Source: Pseudomonas sp. 21 (GTDB taxonomy: Bacteria; Pseudomonadota; Gammaproteobacteria; Pseudomonadales; Pseudomonadaceae). From it: a stretch of DNA of 64,000 bases. The position numbers and the translations under genes are program-made. The stretch covers positions 473,331-537,330 of the forward strand of contig NZ_JYOA01000010.1 of assembly GCF_000955805.1 (NCBI RefSeq), in the 5' to 3' direction. Position 1 is the first letter of the stretch. Every line of letters begins with the position of its first letter. This document shows, in pieces, positions 20,422 through 29,261 of this stretch. The notes under the pieces are model-generated. The model saw only the letters and a list, made by a program, of their open reading frames with translations. It did no database searches and had not been told where the DNA came from.

Positions 20422-21542
20422 TGAAACCCGCTTCGTTCCTGTTGTCGCTCGCCCTGGCTGCCGCGGTGGCCGGGTGCGGGCAGGAGAGCAAGCCGCGCTA
20501 CCAGCCAGAAGGCGACGACTACCCGGAAAAGCTCAGCGGCTGGGGCATGCTGCACCTGGCGGACGGCCACCTGACGCCGGCCGCCGAGGTACTGCCGTAT
20601 GACCTCAACACCCCGCTGTTCACCGACTACGCACACAAGCTGCGCACCGTGTGGATGCCCGAGGGCCAGTCGGCGCAGTACGCCGAGGACCGCTTCGACT
20701 ACCCCGTCGGCACCGTGCTGACCAAGACCTTCTATTACCCCAGGGACGCCCAGGGCAACCTGCTGCAGAACAGCCAGGACGACCGCGACCCCAAGGCCGG
20801 GCTGGACATGGGCAAGGTCCGCCTGGTGGAAACCCGTGTGCTGGTGCGACAGAAGGACGGCTGGGCGGCACTGCCCTACGTGTGGAATGCCGACCAGAGC
20901 GAGGCGATCCTGGAGCTCGCCGGCGACAGCCCGGCGCTGGAGCTGACCGCCGAGGATGGCAAGAAGACCGCCTTCACCTACATGGTGCCGGACGCCAATC
21001 AGTGCTCCGAATGCCACGCCGAGCAGAAGGGCGGCGGCATCGCCCCGCTGGGCCCCAAGGCGCGGCACCTGAACAAGGACTTCGCCTACGCCGGCGGCAG
21101 CGAAAACCAGCTGCAGCACTGGCAGGCGCGCGGCTTCCTCCAGGGCCTTCCGGCGCTGGCGCAGGTGCCGCAGAACGCGTTGTGGGGCCATCCGCGTCCC
21201 GGTGAGGACCTGGAGAAACAGGCGCGCAGCTACCTCGACGCCAACTGCTCGCACTGCCACAACCCCAAGGGCGCGGCACGCACTTCGGGCCTGCACCTCG
21301 ACCCGCACACGCCGGTCTCCATCGCCTATGGCCTCTGCAAGCCACCGGTGGCGGCGGGCGGCGGCACGGGCGGGCGGCTGGAAGACATCCACCCCGGCAA
21401 CCCGGACAAATCCGTACTCAGCTACCGCGTCGGCAGCGACAAGCCGGGCGACATGATGCCCGAGCTGGGCCGCACCCTGGTGCACCGCGAGGGGTTGGAA
21501 ATGCTCAATCGCTGGATCGCTTCGCTGCCCGGCGATTGCTAG
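20418..21542 (+). CDS. SO_2930-family diheme c-type cytochrome lipoprotein
   Basis: A 374-residue predicted lipoprotein (VAGC, Cys20) with two heme c-binding motifs, CSECH at 196-200 and CSHCH at 277-281. The layout, with an N-terminal non-heme domain (LNTPLFTDYAHKLRTVWMP) and a C-terminal cytochrome part, matches the SO_2930/HNE_0200 family, whose function is unknown. It should act in the periplasm as an electron carrier or oxidase, probably on a product of its beta-helix partner; this is inference from gene coupling. ATG at 20418 overlaps the upstream stop; ATG 20421 is equally possible. Confidence 0.87.
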   Translation: MMKPASFLLSLALAAAVAGCGQESKPRYQPEGDDYPEKLSGWGMLHLADGHLTPAAEVLPYDLNTPLFTDYAHKLRTVWMPEGQSAQYAEDRFDYPVGTVLTKTFYYPRDAQGNLLQNSQDDRDPKAGLDMGKVRLVETRVLVRQKDGWAALPYVWNADQSEAILELAGDSPALELTAEDGKKTAFTYMVPDANQCSECHAEQKGGGIAPLGPKARHLNKDFAYAGGSENQLQHWQARGFLQGLPALAQVPQNALWGHPRPGEDLEKQARSYLDANCSHCHNPKGAARTSGLHLDPHTPVSIAYGLCKPPVAAGGGTGGRLEDIHPGNPDKSVLSYRVGSDKPGDMMPELGRTLVHREGLEMLNRWIASLPGDC

Positions 21543-21652
21543 TGGAATAGCGCCCGGAGCCCGGCAGGGCTCTGGGCTGCGCGCTGCGACGAGCAAACGG
21601 CTGGGGCCGTGCTAGCGTTCATCTGGTCCCTTTCTCTCGCAGGTGCGCTTCC

Positions 21653-22504
21653 ATGGAAGATACGAACATCATCAATGTGGGTACGGAGAAGATCAACGCA
21701 CTGTGGGCGACGGTTTCGCAGTACGCGCTCGCATTCGGTGTGAAGATTCTCGTAGCCATTCTCTTCTGGGTGCTCGGTCGCTGGCTGATCAGTTTCGCCG
21801 TCAACCTGGTGGAAAAGGCGCTGGCCAAGCAGAGCGTCGATCCGACGGTGCTGCGCTACGTCGGCTCCTTCATCACCGTCACCCTGAACATCCTCCTGGT
21901 CGTTGGCATCCTCGGCTACTTCGGCGTGCAGACCACCAGCCTCGCCGCACTGATCGCCGCCATCGGCCTGGCCATCGGCATGGCCTGGTCGGGCCTGCTG
22001 GCGAACCTCGCGGCCGGCGGCTTCATCATCGTGCTGCGGCCGTTCAAGGTCGGCGACTTCGTCTCCGCCGGCGGCGTGACCGGCACCGTGAAGGAGATCG
22101 GCCTGTTCGCCACCGCCATCAATACCCCGGACAACGTCCTGACCCTGGTGGGCAACAACAAGATCTTCAGCGACACCATCCAGAACTTCAGCCACAACAC
22201 CTTCCGCCGCGTGGAACTCAAGGCGCAGCTCTCCGGCGCCGCTGACTACGCGGCCGCCGTCGCCGTGCTCAAGCAGCGCATCGCGGCGATCCCGAACGTG
22301 CTGACCGATCCGCCGGTGGATGTGGAAATCCTCGAGTTCAACCTCGTCGGTCCGGTGCTGGCGGTGCGCCCGTACTGCCATAACGACAACTACTGGCAGG
22401 TCTACTTCGACACCAACCGCACCATCAAGGAAGCCCTGGGCACCGACTTCCCGGCACCGATGCCGGCGCAGACGGTGATCGTGCAGCAGTCGGCGAACAG
22501 CTGA
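21653..22504 (+). CDS. mscS: Small-conductance mechanosensitive channel, MscS family
   Basis: A short (283-residue) MscS channel that opens under membrane tension to release solutes on osmotic downshock. Three membrane helices lie in the first 125 residues; the pore-lining TM3 has the Gly/Ala-rich AAIGLAIGMAWSGLLANLAAG pattern, followed by the beta domain (PFKVGDFVSAGGVTGTVKEIGLF) and the C-terminal alpha-beta domain. There is no extra sensor domain. It is monocistronic, ending at a strong terminator. Confidence 0.93.
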   Translation: MEDTNIINVGTEKINALWATVSQYALAFGVKILVAILFWVLGRWLISFAVNLVEKALAKQSVDPTVLRYVGSFITVTLNILLVVGILGYFGVQTTSLAALIAAIGLAIGMAWSGLLANLAAGGFIIVLRPFKVGDFVSAGGVTGTVKEIGLFATAINTPDNVLTLVGNNKIFSDTIQNFSHNTFRRVELKAQLSGAADYAAAVAVLKQRIAAIPNVLTDPPVDVEILEFNLVGPVLAVRPYCHNDNYWQVYFDTNRTIKEALGTDFPAPMPAQTVIVQQSANS

Positions 22505-22518
22505 CGGCTCGTTCTCCA

Positions 22519-22551
22519 GAAAAGGCCACCGCAAGGTGGCCTTTTCTTTTC
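22519..22551 (+). terminator. Terminator after mscS
   Basis: Perfect 12-bp stem GAAAAGGCCACC / GGTGGCCTTTTC with a GCAA tetraloop followed by TTTT. The 200 bases from here to pilV hold no recognisable feature. Confidence 0.88.
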
Positions 22552-22753
22552 CCGGCGCGAACAGCCTGGCCGGGACCGATGGCGCTTCGGCCCGGATGAG
22601 TGGCGCGGTACTTCGGACGCCGTCCTAGTTGCACGCCTGATCTCGTTCGGCTGGCGGACTTTTCCCCTCGATCTCCCAGCAAATGTCTGGCTGACCGCCC
22701 CGCGCTGCGCCTTGCACCCTTGAGGCTCATTCTTCAGCGGTGAGGCGATCGAC

Positions 22754-23227
22754 ATGGCTGGAGGCAAGCGCAGCGAAGGATTCACCCTGGTGGAAGTGCT
22801 GGTCTCGGTACTTGTCGTCGGCATTGGCCTGCTGGGCCTGGCCGGGCTGCAGAACGCCGGTATCGCCGCCGGCTACAGCGCCTTGCAACGCTCCCAGGCG
22901 TCCTGGCTGGCCAGCGAGATGGCCGACCTGCTGCGCGCCAATCCCGACGCCGCCCGTGCCGGCGCCTACGACACGAACTTCGTCGACGTGACCGCTGGGT
23001 GCCCGAATGGCGGAGGCTTGACGCGGGCGCAACTCGATCTCGGCCAGTGGCAGGCCGATGTCTGCGAGACGCTCGGTGGAGCGGGTAGCGGCTCGGTGCA
23101 GGTGGTCCGTAGCGGCGCGTTGTATTACGCGGAAATTGCCGTGCGCTGGAGTGACCGGCGCGCGCACGAGCGCCTGGGGGCGGCCGGCAATGCCTGGGAA
23201 ACCTTCGCCTACCGGGCAGGGCTCTGA
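22754..23227 (+). CDS. pilV: Type IV pilus minor pilin PilV
   Basis: A prepilin-like protein (157 residues) with class III signal GFTLVEVLVSVLVVGIGLLGLAGLQ: cleavage expected after Gly9, Glu at +5 of the mature form. Minor pilins PilV, PilW, PilX and PilE form, with PilY1, a tip complex that primes pilus assembly. First gene of the cluster pilV-pilW-pilX-pilY1-pilE; the usual first gene fimU/fimT is absent. TGA and the pilW ATG are one base apart. Confidence 0.85.
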   Translation: MAGGKRSEGFTLVEVLVSVLVVGIGLLGLAGLQNAGIAAGYSALQRSQASWLASEMADLLRANPDAARAGAYDTNFVDVTAGCPNGGGLTRAQLDLGQWQADVCETLGGAGSGSVQVVRSGALYYAEIAVRWSDRRAHERLGAAGNAWETFAYRAGL

Positions 23228-23228
23228 C

Positions 23229-24167
23229 ATGCGCCAGCGCGGGCTTTCGCTGGTCGAGCTGCTGGTGGCCATGGTCCTCGGCCTGCTGCTTCTGGCGGGC
23301 GTCATCGAGGTCGTCCTCGGCAGCAAACGCAGCTATCAGAGTGGTATCGCGCTGGCCGAGTTGCAGGAGACCGGCCGCTTCGCGCTGGAGGCCATTGCGC
23401 AGGACCTGCGCAACGCCGGTTTCATGGGGGCCTGCCCTGGAGGGCTGGTGAATGCGGTTGGCAGCGAGGTAGCCCAGTACACGCTGGAGAAGTCAGGCAT
23501 CGAAGGCTTCGGCAGTGGCATGGCAGCCCCGGCGTGGGTACCGAACGGACGCCTGGCCAATACCGATGCGGTGCTGCTGCGCTATGCCTCCAACCCGGTT
23601 CTGGAGACGAAATCGATTGCCGGTAATCGCCTGGTGCTGGCTGCGGGAGGCGGCGTTGCGGACGCCTTCTATCTGCTCAGTGATCAGCAATCCTGCCTGC
23701 TGCTGCGCAATGCCGGGAGCGCGGCGGGCCTGCTGGCGGATCGCTCGCTGGAGCACTTCCTGGCGTCGGCGACACGGGTCTATCGGTATCGCTACGCCAT
23801 CTACTGGGTCCGCCGGAACGATGATGGGACGACGGGGCTGTTCGTCACCGACAACAGCCAGACCTCATTCAAACCGAACACCGAAGAGCTGGTGAATGGT
23901 GTCGCCGGCATGAGCCTGCGCTATGGCGTGGCAGGGGCGGGCAGCGAGACGGTGGCAGCCTACAGGGCGGCGCGGGAAATGACCGCCAGCGACTGGCGGC
24001 GGGTACGCACGGTGCGCGTCAGCCTGCTGCTGCAGAGCCAGACCCGCGAGGTCGACGAGGCGCCAGCGTCGCTGAAGTTCGACGGCCGCACCCTCGCGCC
24101 GAACGCGGAGCGAAGGCTGCGTCTGGTGATGAGCAGCACCATCGCGTTGCGCAATCCGTCGCGATGA
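23229..24167 (+). CDS. pilW: Type IV pilus minor pilin PilW
   Basis: A 312-residue minor pilin beginning MRQRGLSLVELLVAMVLGLLLLAG, with prepilin cleavage expected after Gly5. The large C-terminal domain and the start at 23229, one base after the pilV stop, fit PilW. A longer reading from 23058 would overlap pilV extensively and lose the N-terminal prepilin signal, so it is rejected. Its last codons overlap a possible ATG of pilX at 24164. Confidence 0.85.
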   Translation: MRQRGLSLVELLVAMVLGLLLLAGVIEVVLGSKRSYQSGIALAELQETGRFALEAIAQDLRNAGFMGACPGGLVNAVGSEVAQYTLEKSGIEGFGSGMAAPAWVPNGRLANTDAVLLRYASNPVLETKSIAGNRLVLAAGGGVADAFYLLSDQQSCLLLRNAGSAAGLLADRSLEHFLASATRVYRYRYAIYWVRRNDDGTTGLFVTDNSQTSFKPNTEELVNGVAGMSLRYGVAGAGSETVAAYRAAREMTASDWRRVRTVRVSLLLQSQTREVDEAPASLKFDGRTLAPNAERRLRLVMSSTIALRNPSR

Positions 24168-24181
24168 ACGGGAGGTCGCCG

Positions 24182-24637
24182 ATGCGCCATGGGCCCGAGC
24201 GCGGAGCGGTATTGCTGGTCGCGCTGGTCATGCTGTTGCTGCTCACCCTTATCGGCCTGGCGGGCATGCGCATGGTGCAGCTGGAAGAGCGCATGGCCGG
24301 CAACCTGCGTGACCGGCAGATGGCGTTCCAGGCAGCAGAAGCGGCGCTGCGCGCCGGGGAAACGGCTGCACTGGAGCGCTATCGACACGGCGGCCCCATG
24401 GCTTCTGTCGACGCTGCCGAAGGAATGGCCAGCGGCTTTTCCGAAAGCGCGGCGCAGCCGGTTTACCGGCTGCACTTCCTGCGTTGGCTGGCCAGCGAGG
24501 GGCTGGAAGTCGGCAAGGGGGTCTCGGCCAATGGTGTCGCCATCGAGGTGCGCGCCGAAGGCTTCGGCGCACGTCGCCAGCCTTCGGGGGCGCCGGTTTC
24601 CAGCGTCCGGCTGAGCAGCATCTATTTCATCCGTTAG
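24182..24637 (+). CDS. pilX: Type IV pilus assembly protein PilX
   Basis: A 151-residue PilX-like minor pilin: N-terminus RHGPERGAVLLVALVMLLLL, then a helix with RMAGNLRDRQMAFQAAEAALRAGE, the conserved PilX segment. An ATG at 24164 overlaps the pilW stop and would add six residues; I prefer 24182 because GGGAGG sits seven bases before it. PilX-type proteins influence pilus assembly and aggregation. Confidence 0.83.
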   Translation: MRHGPERGAVLLVALVMLLLLTLIGLAGMRMVQLEERMAGNLRDRQMAFQAAEAALRAGETAALERYRHGGPMASVDAAEGMASGFSESAAQPVYRLHFLRWLASEGLEVGKGVSANGVAIEVRAEGFGARRQPSGAPVSSVRLSSIYFIR

Positions 24638-24657
24638 TCGGTAGCAAGGAGGCGGCA

Positions 24658-27600
24658 GTGAGGCTCGGAAGACTCTGTTCCCTGATGCTGGGCGCTACGC
24701 TGGCGGGCGCGCTGTCGGCTGCGCCGGTCAGCCAGGTGCCGCTGCAGATCGCCAGCGGTGCTCCGGGCAACATCCTGTTGCTGCCATCCTCGGCCCACGG
24801 GGCGACGGCGGCGGCAGCCAATCCGAGCCCGGTCTACGTCACCGGCGAAAGGTACTTCGGCAATTTCGACCCGGACAAGTGCTACGCCTACCGTTCTGGC
24901 GAAGCCGAGACGGAGCGCTATTTCCAGCCCGTCGGCCCGGCACTGGCCCATGTCTGTCGGCAGGCCTGGAGCGGCAATTTTCTCAACTGGGCTACGGCGC
25001 AGGTGGTCGATGTGAATCGCTCCGTGCTGACCGGGGGCGATCGCTTCATCGATAGCGTCGCGCTGACGGTGCTGCAGAAGGGGCGAAATCTGGAGCGGGA
25101 CGGCGCCTTCCCGGATCGAAGCCTGCCGTTCGACACTGTTGCGGGCGCCACGCCATTCTCCGGCGTGACGCTCTACCTGCGTGTCGCGGGAGAGGAACGC
25201 AGCCTTTTGCTGGGGCGCAGCCCGGACTTTCCCGGCGAGCCGCAGGAGCTCCCGCCCGGAGAGCCGCTATTGGCCGGGACGACCTACCGGATCGCGGTGC
25301 GCGTGCAGGTCTGCGTTGCCGGCCAGCTGGAGCGCAACTGCCAGCGCTATGGCGAACACTTCAAGCCCGAGGGTTTACTGCAGCAATACGCCGGGCGACT
25401 GCGCTTCAGCCTTTTCGGCAGGCCTGATCGCGAAACGGGAGTGGTGCTGCGCGCGCCGCAGAAGTTCGTTGGTCCGTGGCGGGATGATGGGCGGGATAAC
25501 CCGCTGAAAGAGTGGTCGGCGCAGACAGGCGTGTTCATCGACCGGCCAACTGGAGTGATCGTCACTCTCAATCATGGCGAAGAGGAACGGCCAAGGCCGT
25601 TCGACGATGTGGGCGAATTGTTGCAGGCAGCCACACACTACCTTCGCCATCAGTCAGACCATGCGGACCCGCTCACTTACGCCTGTCAGCGCAACGCCAT
25701 GCTCGGGATGGGGGGCGCGGGAGAGGGCGAAGCTGGCGCGAGTCTGCTGCGTCTCGACGATCCCGCGGTCGCCCAGGCGACGCAGCAGGTGACAGCCATG
25801 CAAGGCGGTGCAGGCTCCGCCGCGTCACTTGCATTGGCAGGCCTGGCCTATGACGCCCATGTGCGCGACCTGCGCCCGGACCTGCCCGGCCGGCAAAGCG
25901 CCGCCACCTACTGGCTGGCGTCTTCCCGTGAGGTGGCCGGGCCGGGCAGCGCCCTGTGGTTGGCGACCCAGTACGGCGGCTTTGCGATCCCTCGTGGCTA
26001 CTCCTTTGTGCGCACTTCACCGCTGCCGGAAAGTGGGTGGCGGGGCGCGGAGGGTTGGCCGGCCAACCTGCTGAAACTCACCGATCCCGACCCGCTGCGT
26101 GATGAGCTGAAACAGGTGTTCGCCCGTGCAGCCGACGATGAACCGAGGAGCATCGGCAACTTCAGCGCCGGTCCGAACCCCGGCGAGTGGTTCAGTACCC
26201 TGCTGGCGGGTCGGCGCTGGAGTGGCGACCTGCAGCTGTGGCGTGAGGGCGAGCAGTCACCGCAATGGTCGGCCGCCCGGAAGCTGGATGAGCTGAGCGA
26301 AGCGCAACTGGCCGCGCGCAACATCCTCACGGTGCGGCCCGCCGGGGCAGGGGCGGATGGCTCGCTGATCGCGCGCGCGGGCATGCCCTTCGCCTGGAGT
26401 GCCCTGGACGACGAACAGCGGCGCAGGCTGGGGGGCGAGCAGGGCGAGTCGCTGATCGGCTACCTGCGCGGTTCGCGCCTGCAGGAGCGGCGCGAGCCCG
26501 GCAGTGCGTTGCCGTTCCGCCTGCGTACCAGCCGGCTGGGCGACATCGTTGGCTCGCGCCCGGCTTACTCCTGGCACGACCCGCAGCCCTACGGCGAGCT
26601 GCCCAAGCCGTTGGGCGCCGGCTACCGGGAGTTCCTGGCCAGCGAGCTCTACCGGCAGCGTGCGCCGCTGGTGGCGGTGGGCGCCAACGACGGCATGCTG
26701 CATGGCTTCGATGCGCGCGATGGGCGCGAGTTGTTCGCCTACGTTCCGGCGGCTGTGCTGGGGCAGCTTCGCGAGCTGGCCGATCCCGGCTATGCCCATC
26801 GCTATTACGTCGATGGGTCGCCCACGGTGGGGAATGCCTGGATCGCAGGAGCGTGGCGAACCCTGCTGCTGGGTAGTACCGGAGCCGGCGGAGGCAGTGT
26901 GTTCGCGCTGGACGTGACCGACCCTGAACGCGTCCAGCCCAGCAGCGTGCTCTGGGAGTTCAGCCATCGCGACCTCGGCTACGCGCTGGGGCGGCCGGCC
27001 CTCATGGCTCTCGGATCGGGACGGTTCGTCGTGGCGGTGTCCTCCGGCGCCAGGGACCCGGAAAGCCTTGGCGGAGACATCTGGCTGCTCGATGCGGCGG
27101 ATGGTCGTGTGCTCACGCGCATCCATCTGCCCGAGGCGGGCGACCTGGGGCAGGTAACGGCGATCAGCAGCATGGGCGACGTAACCGCCAATCGCCTCTA
27201 TGTGGGCGACAGCCTCGGGAATCTCTGGCGTGTGGATCTGGCGGGCGATGCGGGGGGTGACCTGGCGATTCCACCGTCGCTGGCCGGCAAGCCATTGTTC
27301 CGGGCGCTGGCGCCGGATGGGAGTCCGCAGGCAATCAGCGCTCCGGTGGTGGCAGCGCTGGACCGTAGCGGGCAGGTGCGATTGTTGTTCGGCACCGGGC
27401 GCTTCTACCGCGTGGGTGACGACGAGCCTTCGGCGAAGACTGAAAGCCTTTACGGCGTGCTCGACGATGGGAGGGCCATGGTCGGGCGGCCGGAACTTCT
27501 GCCAGTCCCCGGCAAGGATGGCGCCCGAGGCTGGTATCTCGACTTGCCGGCGGATGGTTCGCGCGTGGTGGAACAGCCGCAGGTTCGCGATGGGAAGCTG

Positions 27601-27885
27601 GTGCTGTTCAACCTGATTGCACCGGGAGACGACCCCTGCAGCGATCCGCTCGCTCACGCTTCGGTGGTGCTGGATATCGGCAGCGGTGAACGGTTGGCGG
27701 GCGGTTTACCGAGCGCCGTCATGGCGGGCAGCGCCGCTGCGCAGCAGTCCGGCAGCGCGCTGCTGCAATCCGATCCGGCCGGTGCTCTGCGCGCCCTGGG
27801 CGTGGATCGTGAGGGCCGTCCGCAGGGGCAGGTGGTCGATCTGCCTCGCGATTCCGGGCGAAAGGCCTGGTGGGAGTCTCGTTGA
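24658..27885 (+). CDS. pilY1: PilY1-like pilus tip protein, atypical
   Basis: A 1075-residue exported protein starting at a GTG with AAGGAGG upstream. The C-terminal half is the PilY1 beta-propeller (LVAVGANDGMLHGFD, LYVGDSLGNLWRVDL). The N-terminal part keeps the PilY1 segment SGNFLNWAT. Two features of P. aeruginosa PilY1 are missing: where the VWA metal site (LLLDNSGS) should be, the sequence is LLLPSSAHG (residues 40-48), and the propeller calcium loop is shortened to GDVTANRLYVGD (about 840-851) without the alternating aspartates. Either this tip protein works without calcium control or it has a different role. It sits between pilX and pilE, with no pilY2. Confidence 0.85.
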   Translation: MRLGRLCSLMLGATLAGALSAAPVSQVPLQIASGAPGNILLLPSSAHGATAAAANPSPVYVTGERYFGNFDPDKCYAYRSGEAETERYFQPVGPALAHVCRQAWSGNFLNWATAQVVDVNRSVLTGGDRFIDSVALTVLQKGRNLERDGAFPDRSLPFDTVAGATPFSGVTLYLRVAGEERSLLLGRSPDFPGEPQELPPGEPLLAGTTYRIAVRVQVCVAGQLERNCQRYGEHFKPEGLLQQYAGRLRFSLFGRPDRETGVVLRAPQKFVGPWRDDGRDNPLKEWSAQTGVFIDRPTGVIVTLNHGEEERPRPFDDVGELLQAATHYLRHQSDHADPLTYACQRNAMLGMGGAGEGEAGASLLRLDDPAVAQATQQVTAMQGGAGSAASLALAGLAYDAHVRDLRPDLPGRQSAATYWLASSREVAGPGSALWLATQYGGFAIPRGYSFVRTSPLPESGWRGAEGWPANLLKLTDPDPLRDELKQVFARAADDEPRSIGNFSAGPNPGEWFSTLLAGRRWSGDLQLWREGEQSPQWSAARKLDELSEAQLAARNILTVRPAGAGADGSLIARAGMPFAWSALDDEQRRRLGGEQGESLIGYLRGSRLQERREPGSALPFRLRTSRLGDIVGSRPAYSWHDPQPYGELPKPLGAGYREFLASELYRQRAPLVAVGANDGMLHGFDARDGRELFAYVPAAVLGQLRELADPGYAHRYYVDGSPTVGNAWIAGAWRTLLLGSTGAGGGSVFALDVTDPERVQPSSVLWEFSHRDLGYALGRPALMALGSGRFVVAVSSGARDPESLGGDIWLLDAADGRVLTRIHLPEAGDLGQVTAISSMGDVTANRLYVGDSLGNLWRVDLAGDAGGDLAIPPSLAGKPLFRALAPDGSPQAISAPVVAALDRSGQVRLLFGTGRFYRVGDDEPSAKTESLYGVLDDGRAMVGRPELLPVPGKDGARGWYLDLPADGSRVVEQPQVRDGKLVLFNLIAPGDDPCSDPLAHASVVLDIGSGERLAGGLPSAVMAGSAAAQQSGSALLQSDPAGALRALGVDREGRPQGQVVDLPRDSGRKAWWESR

Positions 27886-27886
27886 A

Positions 27887-28288
27887 ATGACATCGATGAA
27901 CGAACGCGCCGGCGGCTTCACGCTGGTGGAACTGCTGGTCTGCCTGTCCCTGATCGGCATCCTGCTGGGGATTGCCCTGCCGGCGTACCAGGAGCATATC
28001 CAGCGGGTGCACCGGGTGGAGGCGCAGAAGTCCCTGGTGGAGCTGGCGCAGTCGCTGGAGCGTTTCTACACCAGCCGTGGCAGCTACGTCGGCGCAACGC
28101 TGCCGTTCGACCAGTCGCCACGTGATACCGGGAAGGCCTTCTACCACCTCGGGTTCGCCAGTGGCCCGGATGAGTCGCGCTATGTCCTGCAGGCCGAGCC
28201 GGTCGGGGCGATGGCGGCGGATGCCTGCGGGGTGCTGACGCTGACCAGCAGCGGGCTCCGTGGTGCGGCTGCGGAGCGCTGCTGGTAG
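27887..28288 (+). CDS. pilE: Type IV pilus minor pilin PilE
   Basis: A 133-residue minor pilin with signal GGFTLVELLVCLSLIGILLGIALPAYQEH; cleavage expected after Gly10 and Glu at +5. It has the two C-terminal cysteines (ADACG...AERCW) that close the pilin D-region. The ATG at 27887 lies one base after the pilY1 stop; an ATG at 27896 is an alternative. Last gene of the pil cluster, converging on the LOG-family gene. Confidence 0.85.
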   Translation: MTSMNERAGGFTLVELLVCLSLIGILLGIALPAYQEHIQRVHRVEAQKSLVELAQSLERFYTSRGSYVGATLPFDQSPRDTGKAFYHLGFASGPDESRYVLQAEPVGAMAADACGVLTLTSSGLRGAAAERCW

Positions 28289-28295
28289 CGCGGTG

Positions 28296-28883
28296 TCAGG
28301 TTGGCGTGCAATCCACCCACTTGGGCGCGGCGAGGGGCTTCCAGGCGGCCAGGGCGCCGACCAGCTCGGCAGGCGATGCAGCGCGCTGCAGCATGTCGCG
28401 GTGCGGCTGGCGCACGAAGCGCTCCTGCACCAGGTGGTCGAGGAAGGTCAGCAGCGGGTCGAAGAAGCCGTTCACTTCCAGCAGGCCCAGTGGCTTGGCG
28501 TGGTAGCCCAACTGGCCCCAGGTCCACACCTCGAACAACTCTTCCAGGGTGCCCAGGCCGCCCGGCAGCGCGATGAAGGCGTCGCTCAGCTCGGCCATGC
28601 GGGCCTTGCGTGCGTGCATGCCGTCCACTACTTCCAGGCGCGTCAGGCCCTTATGGCCGATTTCGGCGTCCTTCAGGCTCTGCGGGATGATGCCGATGAC
28701 TTCGCCGCCAGCGGCCAGCGCGGCGTTGGCGACCATGCCCATCAACCCCACGGCGCCGCCGCCGTAGACCAGCTGGATGTCGTTCTCGGCAAGGTGGCGG
28801 CCGAGGGCTTCGGCGGCTTCCTGGTAGATCGGGGTGGCGCCGGGGCTGGCGCCGCAGAATACGCAGATGGAACGCAAGGTCAT
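28296..28883 (-). CDS. LOG family protein (cytokinin riboside phosphoribohydrolase-like)
   Basis: A 195-residue Rossmann-fold protein starting [15 protein letters not shown], with the family signature PGGLGTLEE and [13 protein letters not shown] proteins release free cytokinin bases from nucleoside 5'-monophosphates; many bacterial members act as nucleotide (AMP) glycosidases of uncertain role. The ATG at 28883 has GAGGAAG six bases upstream; reading from 29177 would add 98 residues of unlikely sequence that overlaps a small reading frame. Confidence 0.9.
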   Translation of the reverse strand: MTLRSICVFCGASPGATPIYQEAAEALGRHLAENDIQLVYGGGAVGLMGMVANAALAAGGEVIGIIPQSLKDAEIGHKGLTRLEVVDGMHARKARMAELSDAFIALPGGLGTLEELFEVWTWGQLGYHAKPLGLLEVNGFFDPLLTFLDHLVQERFVRQPHRDMLQRAASPAELVGALAAWKPLAAPKWVDCTPT

Positions 28884-28963
28884 GGAGCTTCCTCGATTGG
28901 CTGCCTCGTTTGGCTGGCCGTCAGGGTAACGGCAGTCTGGATAGCGACCAAGCCCGAAAAATC

Positions 28964-29053
28964 CTAATCCAATTCCATGCGCCCGCAACCTCCGGCACAG
29001 GCCGCCAGTGCGTAGCAGGCGAGCAGGTTTTGTAACAGTGGAAGACGGTGCAT
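28964..29053 (-). CDS. Possible small lipoprotein-like peptide (29 residues)
   Basis: On the minus strand an ATG at 29053, preceded by CAGGAG at 8 bases, opens a 29-codon frame: hydrophobic start, then ALAAC (Cys19), then [11 protein letters not shown] and TAG. The lipobox-like end resembles very short Pseudomonas lipoproteins. It lies 80 bases upstream of the LOG gene on the same strand. I do not recognise a family; it is too short for certainty and lacks early lysines. Confidence 0.4.
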   Translation of the reverse strand: MHRLPLLQNLLACYALAACAGGCGRMELD

Positions 29054-29176
29054 GGCGCGAACTCCTGTTGGGCCGGGGGATGGGGTCTATGCTAGGCGGG
29101 GTGCGCTGTTCTGCCTCGTTGATCCTGCTGATCGACCTGATAGACAGTTCGAAGCTTGGCTCGTGGCCGATGGCCA

Positions 29177-29190
29177 TTGATGCAGATCAG
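29177..29190 (+). promoter_or_regulatory. ANR/FNR box upstream of azurin
   Basis: TTGATGCAGATCAG matches the ANR/FNR consensus TTGAT-N4-ATCAA at 9 of 10 defined positions. It lies 71 bases before the azurin start codon, where an activator of a class II promoter would bind. Azurin is known to be induced by ANR under low oxygen in P. aeruginosa. Confidence 0.72.
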
Positions 29191-29261
29191 GGGAACCCCG
29201 ATCGCGTTCGGGCAGTCTTCCCCTTCAGGATTCTCCGCCCAACCTGCCTAGGAGGCATGTC

